DNA from: Corylus avellana | Taxonomy: Eukaryota; Streptophyta; Magnoliopsida; Fagales; Betulaceae | DNA: 64,000 nt | Assembly (NCBI RefSeq): GCF_901000735.1 | Contig: NC_081545.1 | Coordinates: 23,343,780-23,407,779, forward strand | Direction of reading: 5' to 3' | Shown: positions 11,510 to 20,253 of the stretch, in pieces | Layout: every line of letters starts with the position of its first letter | How positions within the stretch are numbered: position 1 is the first letter of the stretch | Made by a program: the position numbers and the translations under genes | The notes under the pieces: generated by a model | The model's input: only the letters and a program-made list of their open reading frames with translations | Database searches by the model: none | What the model was told of the DNA's origin: nothing

Positions 11510-13693
11510 CTGTAGCAAAAAGATAACTGTGAACATGCTTAACGTGACTAAAGCTTAAATTCAACTAATGGGATTCAGCTCATGAATCCTTTCTCACCAT
11601 ACAACCTTACGTAAGAACTAAAGAAGATGATTGTAAGATAACTTAGCTAATTCTTTCAAAAGGATGAGTAAAAGTAAAAGGGAAAACAATGTTGATAAAA
11701 CTATTTTAAAAAACTGAGTCTAAGGCAATTTCACTCTGAAACTTCTATATACATCCAACCTACATCTCTTCTAAAGGTGAAACTTGGCCAGTGCAACTCA
11801 AGCGCTGAACCAATCCAACCTCCCTTGAATCAGTCTGACTCCTTCTTGTTGAGTTCATTGTGGTTCTCATATAGTTGAGTTCAAAACCTGCTCTAATAAG
11901 CCGTGTTTGCTTGGTTTCAAGTAAAGCAATTTAGCCTCATCCATGTGCACTGTCTTTTGCAACCCTCATAATTCCATTTCATTGACAAGTTTTTGAGCAT
12001 GTTTCCACCCAAAGTCAGCAGCCAAGTACAGGATACTTTTTAGGGTTTATTCGTTCTTCAGTAATCATTTTTTATTCTCGTGTTATTTTTGTCTGACAGA
12101 AGAAACTTTTCATAGTCCCAAATTCTTTTCGAGTGAAAATTTGTCAAAATATAGCCAATCCTCTCAATTCAATTTGTTTGGATGAACTTGTTTTTTCAAA
12201 TTATGAAGGAATAAAAGTTTTTTTAGAAAAGGATAATCGCCTACGACAATCAAGACATTGGTGGTTTCAATTTGTAAAAGTTTCCATTTGTATTTATAAG
12301 AAAATGCTCCAAAATAAAATCCAGGATGCCATTTTCCTTAATTTTCCCATTACATAGGACTTTTAGAAAATAGAGATTCACAAAATTTCTTTAACTTGAT
12401 TTTCCATGGAACAAAAAGAACTTAAGGTCTGTGTCAAGATGTGTAATTATTGCTCAAAATACTAGTAAGACAATCTTGATCTAGTATTTTGTAATATACA
12501 GCACACTCCACAGTTCCATATCTAAGCTCCTTGTTTTATATCCATAACAATATCATCAAGTGTGTTTCCAACAGCACAAAGTTGAGTTGCATAAAAAAAA
12601 GGGGGGGTTCTGGTATGCATACAGCCCACTAATTTGGTGCTTGGCCACTTTGGTATTGATCGATCATCTAATAGATGTGTATGTATACAAGCCTTAGTGC
12701 AAGTGTGCACCAAAAAATTGCTTTGGTCAGAGAACACAACACAACTTGTTTGGTCAGACAGAAGCTTCAATTGATTAAGTTGAAAATTGCTTTCTCATAG
12801 TGATTTTGCTATTATCATTTAAAGATCGAATGTCAACAATTTTACTTGGATGAGTTTTTGTTGATTGTTCAGCACAATTAACAATGGCATTGATCTTAGG
12901 ACATTCTTTTCTATTTAAACAAAGTACAACTTTCAAATAAATGAGCTCAAGTTCAAGACCACCCCCCTTCCCTTTTTCCATATAAGTACAAGATGGAGTT
13001 TGTAGCCATGGGCTCAAAACTCATCAGATGCCCGCGTTACTTACCAATGAAAAAAATAATTTTGTTTTAGTGAATATAGCATTTATAAACAACGTTTGTT
13101 CATTTTATTTTGTTGGGTATTTCAATTGATTCATTCACTGTTTAATACAGCTAATTGCCCCTTTTTTAATCTTCATTGATCAACTTAGATGCCTTTAATT
13201 TATTATCTTTTCCAAACTCAAGCTTACACCTTTTTTTTTTTTATTTTTGTTCCAAACTTAATTTCATTAAAACATAAGAAAGTTACAGGACAGACACATT
13301 AAGCTAAGCAGCTTAGACAGATTAACCCAATCCAACCAGATTATAAATTCCTCAAAGAAGGTGCATATGGAAGGCATCTGCAAATGCAGCCCGAGAAAAC
13401 CCTTGTCATGGCGCAATCTGATGGACAAGTCCATCGGGAGTACGAATACTCCATAGAAGCATCTAAACAGACTTTCACAAAAGCCATGGAAATTTAGATG
13501 CATGGTAACAGTGGAAAAAAGGTTTCCAAAAAGAAAGGGAAAAAAAATCCACAACACCTATGAGGAGTCCGAAACCTAATCGGACCAGGGTTAACAGAAA
13601 CCAAAACAAACCAGTTACAAAATAGTAACACGACAGCGTTACAGAACATAAAAGCAAGCTAAAAAGCAAGCTTACACCTTGAGTTTGAGGGGG
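11510..13693. other. Intergenic with decayed coding-like patches
   Basis: The minus strand at about 12030-11880 reads as protein-like sequence with stops (phrases AADFGWKHAQKL and MDEAKLLYLKP); I do not recognise it. A 74-codon AT-rich ORF (12133-12357, +) has no known motif. 13220-13670 begins with a T-run and, on the minus strand, ends in that poly-A-like tract, which could be the 3' part of a LINE. None of these is secure. Confidence 0.25.
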
Positions 13694-13815
13694 ATTTTTT
13701 TTTTTTTTTTTCTTTTGACATGTCCACACAAGGGAAGAGGAAGGGGGGATTCAAACTAGTGACCTCCGCTTCATGAGGCGTGGTTCACAGCCGATTGAAC
13801 TACCCCTTGGAGACG
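13694..13815 (-). mobile_element. tRNA-derived SINE
   Basis: On the minus strand a tRNA-like head has an A-box-like TAGTTCAATCGG and a B-box-like GGTCACTAGTTTGAATCC about 35 bases apart. It is followed by a short C/T-rich body with TTGTGTGGACATGTC and an A-tail (the T-run 13695-13710 on the plus strand). It cannot fold as a complete tRNA, so a tRNA gene call was rejected. The same family occurs on the plus strand at 43019. Confidence 0.65.
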
Positions 13816-13822
13816 ATGGGGA

Positions 13823-14102
13823 TGTTGAAATATTTAATATTTTCTAAATTAGGTTTATTAATATTTCCTTAATAAGTTATTTCTCTTTATATTAGAATAT
13901 TTTTATTCTCCGTTATTATATTTCCTTATAAGGTTTATTCTCTTCTTTAATTAGTTTAGGCCTACTACTTTAGGGTTTTTTGATCACTACTCATTGTCTC
14001 TCTATAAATAGAGAGTTATGTAATATTGTTTGATATAGTGAAGATACAAGATCTAGCCCATACGTCTCTCTCTTTTCTTTCTTATATATATATATTTCAA
14101 CA
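13823..14102. mobile_element. Probable short solo LTR
   Basis: A 280-bp unit starts TGTTGAAATATT and ends ATATTTCAACA, giving an 11-base terminal inverted match with TG..CA ends. It contains a TATA-like CTATAAATAGAG at about 14002-14013 and a T/C-rich tail, as short copia LTRs do. The flanking five bases (GGGGA and GTACC) do not match, so insertion by a single event is not proven. Confidence 0.5.
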
Positions 14103-14838
14103 GTACCAATCGTGAAAAGAAACCAACCCAGGAATGATACAATGTGAAGTTCAGATGAGCTAGGCCGATTTGGTTCTATTAGCTAAAGATTTTCGAAAAA
14201 ATAAACTCTCAATTAGTTCTGTTCTAGCTCAAACCTAACCTGAAGCAGTAGCACCTCAGATTCTATACCTAGTGAAGGCTAATATATTTGTCTTTGAAGA
14301 CTCAAGATTCCGTCTTTTACCATTCACATGAATTAATGAAATCCAGTAGTCAATATCTAGTTATATTATTTGAGGTATCCTACGTGACCGCTAGAAAAGG
14401 AGTTGTATTAGGTGCCTGAGCCTTTTCATGAGTTACTTGTATCCAATCATCTGCTTACTTTGCTTTTGTAAATATTCTCTCACTACAACAAAAATTGGCC
14501 TTTTTGCCATTAATTTTTTAACACCACAACACAACCCGGCGTTTACACATATAAGCCAAAAAAAAAAAAAAGGAGGAAAGAAATTTTCCTTGCGTTTATA
14601 CGTATAAGCCAGAAAGTTTTGGGGAAAATCAAATCTCCCGCGGCTCTCCTTGTTGCTCACACTATTCCTCAGTAACACCAGTCTTAGTATTATAATCTCC
14701 TGCGGCTCTCCATTACTCCTGTGAGTCCTGTTGCTATTATCCGATATTCGCCTTCAGTAATTGTATATAACCTCCTTCGGACCCTCTAAAAGGGACACCC
14801 ATTTGCCTTATTGACAATTGATTTGTTAATGCGATTAC
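14103..14838. other. Intergenic, with a CACTA-like terminus at 14481
   Basis: CACTACAACAAAAATTGGCC at 14481 resembles the end of a CACTA or related transposon, but I could not find a TTGTAGTG partner. Two similar segments (about 14541-14555 and 14595-14612, both GCGTTTA-AC-TATAAGCC-like) suggest subterminal repeats. The rest is unremarkable. Confidence 0.3.
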
Positions 14839-15187
14839 TATCAAAAAATAATCACAAGTATATTGCTATCAATACCCACCAAAGATCACCAGAAAATCAA
14901 GGAATGAATGAAGAAGAACCAAAAAAAGAGTAAAGAGCAGAGGACATGCGATACGCAGCTTCAAAGAATGAGAAAAACTTCATTGCATTCTATTGAGTTT
15001 TACATCTGTGTTGATTTATACAAAGAAAGAGAATATTTTAACTAATTCTAGGCTCTATTTACAAAGAATCACCTGAGGCTACGCATGTGTGTGCCTCCTA
15101 TTACAGCTGTGCAAAACTAACTTCTTTAAAGCTATTATATATCAGCCACGTACCCTTGCATATGACCATTTTAATTCCTCTAAAATT
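14839..15187 (-). repeat. 3' LTR of copia element
   Basis: Left copy in plus coordinates. It begins TATCAAAAAATAATC and ends near TCTAAAATT, beside a purine tract on the minus strand (TTGAGGGGGAA). It carries ATTGCATTCTATTG, part of which is absent from the other copy. Confidence 0.8.
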
Positions 15188-15197
15188 CCCCCTCAAG
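15188..15197 (-). other. Polypurine tract of copia element
   Basis: The minus strand reads CTTGAGGGGG immediately upstream of the 3' LTR. Such a tract primes plus-strand DNA synthesis. Confidence 0.65.
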
Positions 15198-15962
15198 ATG
15201 AATATACATTGAGCATATTCATCTTGCGCAGTAGACTATGAAATTGTGTTTTCCCAAGGGCCTTCGTTAGAATATCTGCTACCTGGTGACTTGAGGAAAC
15301 GTGAATTGGCTTAATAACTCCTGCTTGTAACTTTTCTGTTATGACATGACAGTCAATCTCTATGTGCTGGTTTGTTCATGGAACACAGGATTTTCTGCAA
15401 TATGTAGTGCAGATTGACTGTCGCAGAAGAGTAAAGCTGACAGGAATGATCAATCTTTAGATCTGCAAGTATTTTAGCCACATGACGTCACAGGTTGCTG
15501 AGGCTAGAGCTCTGCACTCTGCTTCAGCTGAAGATCCTTACAACCGCCCCAATCTGAATCACAGAATCCTTTAATGTGTAATTTTGAATCAACAGGGAAA
15601 AACAAGCCTTGCCCTGGAGAATGTTTGATGTACCTTAGCACTCTATAGGCAGTATCCATATGTACTTTGGCCGGCTTATCCATGAACTGGCTGAGCTTAC
15701 CAACAGAATAAGAGATGTCAAGCCGTGTTGTAGTTAAATATAGGAGTTTTCCTATCAATCTTCTATAGCTTGTAGGGTCAGCAAGCAAGTCTTCTTCAGT
15801 ACATTGCAACTTTAAGTTTGTTTCCATGGGAAAATCAACTTGTTTACACCCCAAATAACCAGCCTCCTCCAAAATTTCGAGAGCATACTTCCTTTGTGAC
15901 AAGGAAATTCCCTTTGTACTTCGTGGTACTTCAATTCCCAAGAAGTACTTCAATTCCCCCAA
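15198..15962 (-). pseudogene. copia RNase H region, internally deleted
   Basis: The open part (15962-15504) begins [11 protein letters not shown] and shows the usual copia connection and RNase H phrases [12 protein letters not shown]-like [23 protein letters not shown] and [10 protein letters not shown]. Right after that the sequence jumps to a QSAEL-ALAS-like phrase. The stretch expected between them in the family, about 30-40 residues carrying part of the active site, is missing. Downstream, in broken frames, the C-terminal phrase HQVADILTKALG is still readable at about 15290. RNase H activity is therefore very unlikely. Confidence 0.75.
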
Positions 15963-15980
15963 ATCTTTGATTTTGAACTG

Positions 15981-17108
15981 CTAATTTAAGAAACTTTTCA
16001 ATCGAGCAATTTCATTCTTGTTATCGCTGGCCAGTATAATATCGTCAACATAAACTAAAAGTGCCAAGAATTTGGAATCTGACTTGGATATAAACAAGGA
16101 ATTATCTGACTTTGACTGCTCAAAACCATAGTGAAGTAAAACTTGTGACAGTTTGGAGTACCACTGTCTTGAAGCTTGCTTCAAGCCATATAATGACTTG
16201 TTTAATCTACACACCTGACCAGAAAATTCCCCCTTGCTGCCAGCATATCCAAGAGGTAGCTCCATATAAACTTCTTCATGCAAATTACCATGAAGGAATG
16301 CGTTATTGACATCTAATTGATGCAAAAAATACCCTCGAACAGAAGCAACAGCTAGGAGTAATCGAATTGTGGTCATTTTAACCACACGAGAAAAAGTCTC
16401 CAAGTAGTCAATCCCAGGTTGCTGAGTGTAGCCTTTAGCTACTAATCGAGCTTTGAATCTCTCTATGCTGCCATCTGATCTATATTTAATCTTTAACACC
16501 CATTTATAGCCTACTGCTTTCTTTCTAGGAGGTAAAGCAGTGATAGTCCAAGTTCCATTTTCCTCTAGAGCAGTGAGTTCAGCTTGCATAGCTTGACACC
16601 ATTCAGGATACTCAACAGCTTGGGAGTAAGTTTGAGGTTCAAAGTGAGAAGAAATGGAAAGCGTGAAGGCTTGGTGTGTGGGTGACAGTTTAGTATAAGA
16701 CAAAACAGATGAAAGTGGACAAGATGATACCTGAGTGCTGGAAGAAGATTCAGGTCCTGCTGTTATGGAAGATGATGGACTGCCAGAAAGGTGAGATGAC
16801 AAATTACAGTGATAATCTCTAAGATAGGAGGGAGGATGCCTCACTCTGGTAGGTCGATCACTTGTAGGTGCACCATCCAGAGGAACAGGTGAAGAGCTTT
16901 GAGTTTGGAGGTCAGGAGAAGAAGCAATATGATGAGGACTATCCTGACAAGGGCTATGAATTTGGGAGTCAGGAAAAGAAGTGAAATGGTGAGGAATATT
17001 CTCAGTAAGTGGCACAGGTAAAACCACAGGGGATGTGCCTAGGTCTGAGGAATGTAGCTTTTGAAAGGGAAAAACCTTTTTCATGAAAAATAACATCACG
17101 AGACACAA
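15981..17108 (-). pseudogene. copia reverse transcriptase segment
   Basis: This 375-codon open segment has a Ser/Pro-rich linker (about residues 1-140), then the copia reverse transcriptase. Readable landmarks are [60 protein letters not shown] and the catalytic YVDDI near residue 355. The frame ends just after the catalytic site and the remainder continues in the RNase H segment. It would copy element RNA into DNA in virus-like particles. It is open but cut off from gag and RNase H by stops, and has probably been inactive since those arose. Confidence 0.85.
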
Positions 17109-18237
17109 AAACTGAGTGTGAATTCAAGTTATAAAGCTTGTATCCTTTCATGCCAAGAGGATAACTAATAAAAATGCATGCAATGGCCCGAGCATCAAAC
17201 TTGGATCTATTTCTGGACAATGTTGAAGCATAACACAATGAACCAAAGACTCGTAAGTGAGTGTAAGAAGGTTGTTTACAGAAAAGTAACTCATATGGTG
17301 ATTTGTTTGACAAAACAGGAGTTGGAATGCGATTGATTAAATAGGTAGCTATCAAAACACAATCACCCCAAAATTTCAATGGAAGATGAGCTTGGAAACG
17401 AAGAGCTCTAGCAACTTGTAATAGGTGTTGGTGTTTTCTTTCAACCACGCTGTTTTGCTGAGGGGTTTATGTAAAACACCTTTGGCCTTATAAAAAATAC
17501 GCATATGAAATTCTGGTCCATTATCACTGCGAATCCTCTTAATTTGGACACCAAACTGAGTGGCAACGAGGTTAAAAAATGATTGTAACAGTTGCTGAGT
17601 TTCGCCTTTAGTTTTCATAAGATAGACCCAAGTAGCTCGAGAATAATCATCCACAATTGTTAAAAACTAATGGTAACCCCCAATTGCAGCAACTGAATAA
17701 GGCCCCCAGATGTCACAGTGTATGAGATCAAAAATGAAATGAGTAACACTGATACTCGTTTAAAAAAGGAGACATTTCTGCTTTGCCAAAGGGCAGACAA
17801 TACAATGCTGATAATCAGAAGAGTTTACATCTAAAAAAGATTGCTTTATAATATCAAGAGGTTCCTTGGACAAATGACCAAACCTATAATGCCAAAGATC
17901 AAAGTCATTACAAGGAAAAGAGGAAATGTGTGATTCAACACCATGTGCTTTACAATGAGGTGGACAAATGACCAAATCTATAATGCCAAAGATCAAAGTC
18001 ATTACAAGGAAAAGAGGAAATGTGTGATTCAGCACCATGTGCTTTACAATGAGGTGGAATAGCTATTGTAAGACTATGGTTTTGTGTGGAAGTTTGTTTC
18101 TGACATTTGGAATGCAATTTGTATGATGGACTAAAGTAGAAAAGGCCATTATGTTCCTTAGCAAGTCCAATCGTCATCCATATAGGCAGGGCCTGGATAA
18201 AACAAAGTCCAACAAGAATAATTAGACAATATTTCAT
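17002..18237 (-). pseudogene. copia GAG-pre-integrase and integrase, frameshifted
   Basis: The zinc-binding N-terminal module (LWHYRFGHLS ... HCIVCPLAKQ) lies at 17760-18050 and is partly duplicated. The catalytic core follows in two frames: DDYSRATWVYLM and RIRSDNGPEF at 17654-17500, then [18 protein letters not shown] and the C-terminal [16 protein letters not shown] part at 17448-17100. A frame change near 17450 separates the second Asp from the Glu of the D,D-35-E triad. Integrase inserts the cDNA into the host genome; this copy could not do so as one protein. Confidence 0.8.
17869..18054. repeat. 93-bp tandem duplication inside copia integrase
   Basis: GGACAAATGACCAAA starts at 17869 and again at 17962, and the two 93-bp units are nearly identical (differences at a C/T and an A/G site). 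The period is 31 codons, so it keeps the frame and doubles the segment containing the HxxxH of the zinc-binding module. Confidence 0.88.
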
Positions 18238-18296
18238 TGTCTTAGTGAGCTTTACTTGCTGAGATTAGAAAAGTGAAAGAAGGAACCACAAGAACA

Positions 18297-18734
18297 TCAG
18301 TGAGAATTAGTTTGTCCAGTGAGTTGGATGGTGCCTTTATGTGTGACAGGAACAGATTCACCATTTGGGAGTTGCACAACAGAGTTTACTTGACAAGAAA
18401 TTGAGGTTAATAAGGTCACACTACAGACCATGTGATCTATAGCACCTGAATCAATTATCCAAGGTGATTGTGAAGGATCATGAGGTGTATGTGACAAAAG
18501 GGAAAAATACTGTGGCTTATGAAAGACACTAAAAACTGAGTGAATTGAAGAATAAGGTAGAGGAATACCTGATACTTGAGGAGGACCTAAGACACTGCTT
18601 GCTTGATGTGAAGATTGATTACCTGAGGGTGGCTGTGAGAAATCTGAGGTGGAAATCAAGGATAGAAGCTTCTGACACTGCTCATGAGTGAATGGGAGCT
18701 GTGGAATGTCACCAACTGCCTCCCCTTGAACCAT
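18297..18734 (-). pseudogene. copia protease segment
   Basis: An open 145-codon segment contains PWIIDSGAIDHM, the retropepsin motif (usual form DSGATDHM), near residue 95. A Ser/Gln/Pro-rich spacer that normally follows the gag zinc knuckle comes before it. The protease matures the polyprotein. It is separated by stops from gag (right) and integrase (left). Confidence 0.75.
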
Positions 18735-19751
18735 TGTAGCTCATTCTACAAGATTAGCAGAAGTAGTGTTCCTTTTACTAGAATCTGTAGCTCTATTGCG
18801 AATGGATCTCCAGCCAGGTGGGTACCCGTGTTTCTCAAAACACTTGTCCTCTGTATGTCTCTCCTTGCCACACCAATTACAAATAAAACGCTTCTTGTTA
18901 TTGTTGTTGAATTGAGGCTTCCTCTGATATTGTTGTTAAGATTTCTGAACTACATTAGCTTGGCTTGTAAAAACAGTAGAATCAACAGCAATATTATGAC
19001 CAAAGCTAGCTCGATTAGATTTTTGCTTCTCAGCTTAAAGTACAGTGGAGAAAACTTTGTTAATGGAAGGCAATGGCTCCATCAGCAGTATGTAATCCTT
19101 GATAGAAACAAAGCTATCATTCAGACCATTAAGAAACTTCACAACATAATCTTCATGCTGAAAAGAGGCAATGGTAATGCGAGCACCACATTTGCGAGCA
19201 GGAGTACATTTGCAAGAAGGAAGGGCTCTAAATTGCATCAATTCATCCCAAAGAGCCTTCAACTGAGTAAAGTAGGTAGAAACAAAATTGGAACCCTGTG
19301 TAAGAGCACCAATTTATGATTGCAGCTCAGAAAACCTAGCCCTATTACCTTGAGAGTATTGTTCTTCTAGATCTAGCCATAGTGCTCTGACAGAATCAAT
19401 ATATTGAACACTAGAAACAATATATGGTGAAATAGAATTCAATATCCAAGAATGCAACATACTATTACATGCTAACTAAGATGAATAGGTTAAATCACTG
19501 GGGTCAGGTTCAGGGATTGTAGCATCAATAAAACCCAACTTACGCTTGGCTCGAAAACCATGGATGACAGCACGTCGCCATGAGCTATAATTCTCAGTGG
19601 TAAGAAGTTGAGCCACCAAAACTTGGCCAAGATGATCACCATGAGGAAGGTAGAAAAGACTAGAAGGATTCTCAGTAGATGTAGAAGAAACCAGGGAAGT
19701 AGGTGTAGGAGAAGCATGTGAATTAGAGCTAGAAGGAGGAGGATTATCCAT
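18735..19751 (-). pseudogene. copia gag, broken
   Basis: The likely start is the ATG at 19751 (MDNPPPSSSN), because the upstream ATG of the longer frame overlaps the primer site. The N-terminal part has the copia gag phrase FYLPHGDHLGQVLVAQLLTTENYSSWRRA, ending at a stop at 19476. The central part survives at 19262-19035 (LWDELMQF, FLNGLNDSFVSIKDYILLMEPLPSIN). A zinc knuckle (C-WCGK-RHTEDKCF-like) is readable at about 18840-18890. At least two stops and frame changes interrupt it. Confidence 0.7.
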
Positions 19752-19820
19752 TGGGGAAATAACACAAACAGATGGTGAGTAAGAAAACAAAAAGAAGCAG
19801 AAGGAAGAAGAAAAGCTTAG

Positions 19821-19836
19821 ATGCACTCTGATACCA
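19821..19836 (-). promoter_or_regulatory. Primer binding site (initiator tRNA-Met)
   Basis: The minus strand reads TGGTATCAGAGTGCAT directly after the 5' LTR. TGGTATCAGAG is complementary to the 3' end of plant initiator tRNA-Met, the usual copia primer. Confidence 0.85.
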
Positions 19837-20176
19837 TATCAAAAAATAACCACAAGTATATTGCTATCAATACCCACCGGAGATCACCAAAAAATTAAGG
19901 AATGAATGAAGAAGAACCAAAAAAAGAGTAAAGAGCAGAGGACATGCGATACGCAGCTTCAAAGAATGAGAAAAACTCTATTGGGTTTTACAACTGTGTT
20001 GATTTATACAAAGAAATAGAATATTTTAACTAATTCTAGGCTCTATTTACAAAGAATCACCTGAGGCTACGCATGTGTGTGCCTCCTATTACAACTGTGC
20101 AAAACTAACTTCTCTAAAGCTATTATATATTAGCCACGTGCCCTTGCATATGACCATTTTAATTCTTCTAAAAATT
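19837..20176 (-). repeat. 5' LTR of copia element
   Basis: Right copy in plus coordinates. It would carry the promoter for minus-strand transcription. It lacks about 12 bases present in the other copy (at about 19978) and differs at about 13 sites. Neither LTR shows canonical TG..CA ends: at the primer site it ends ..TTGATA. Confidence 0.8.
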
Positions 20177-20188
20177 GAGTAATGATAT

Positions 20189-20253
20189 AGGTTACGCGGC
20201 GTGCGTGAACAGTAACGCACGCCGCTGACGTGGCATGTGCCACGTCGTAACCT
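20189..20253. repeat. Three-stem inverted-repeat structure
   Basis: Three nested perfect inverted repeats form a potential three-way junction. The outer stem is AGGTTAC (20189-20195) with GTAACCT (20247-20253). Hairpin 1 is GCGGCGTGCGT (20196-20206) with its complement at 20215-20225. Hairpin 2 is GACGTGGCA (20227-20235) with TGCCACGTC (20238-20246). Almost every base is paired. An A-run follows at 20262. Part of the sequence recurs inverted near 32330-32352. The identity is unknown. Confidence 0.8.

Larger units (their letters stand above)
14839..20176 (-). mobile_element. Ty1/copia LTR retrotransposon, full-length but defective
   Basis: Direct LTRs at 14839-15187 and 19837-20176 flank an interior with gag, protease, integrase, reverse transcriptase and RNase H remains, in that order on the minus strand. 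The order (integrase before reverse transcriptase) defines copia. The primer site matches initiator tRNA-Met. By eye the LTRs differ at about 13 sites plus a 12-base indel over about 340 bp, roughly 4%. Stops, frameshifts, an in-frame duplication and an RNase H deletion make it non-autonomous. No clear target duplication was found. Confidence 0.88.

Noticed and set aside
12133..12357. AT-rich 74-codon ORF, considered as plastid-derived DNA
   Set aside because: Composition is suggestive but I could not match it to any plastid gene from the sequence alone.
13730..13810. tRNA gene
   Set aside because: A-box and B-box-like motifs are present but no cloverleaf closes, and a body and A-tail follow. 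It is a SINE.
18684..19319. 211-codon plus-strand ORF
   Set aside because: It is antisense to copia gag, has no domain, and is explained by the minus-strand reading.
14834..20181. Target duplication for the copia element
   Set aside because: Flanks (GATTAC and ATTGAG) do not match at any plausible boundary.
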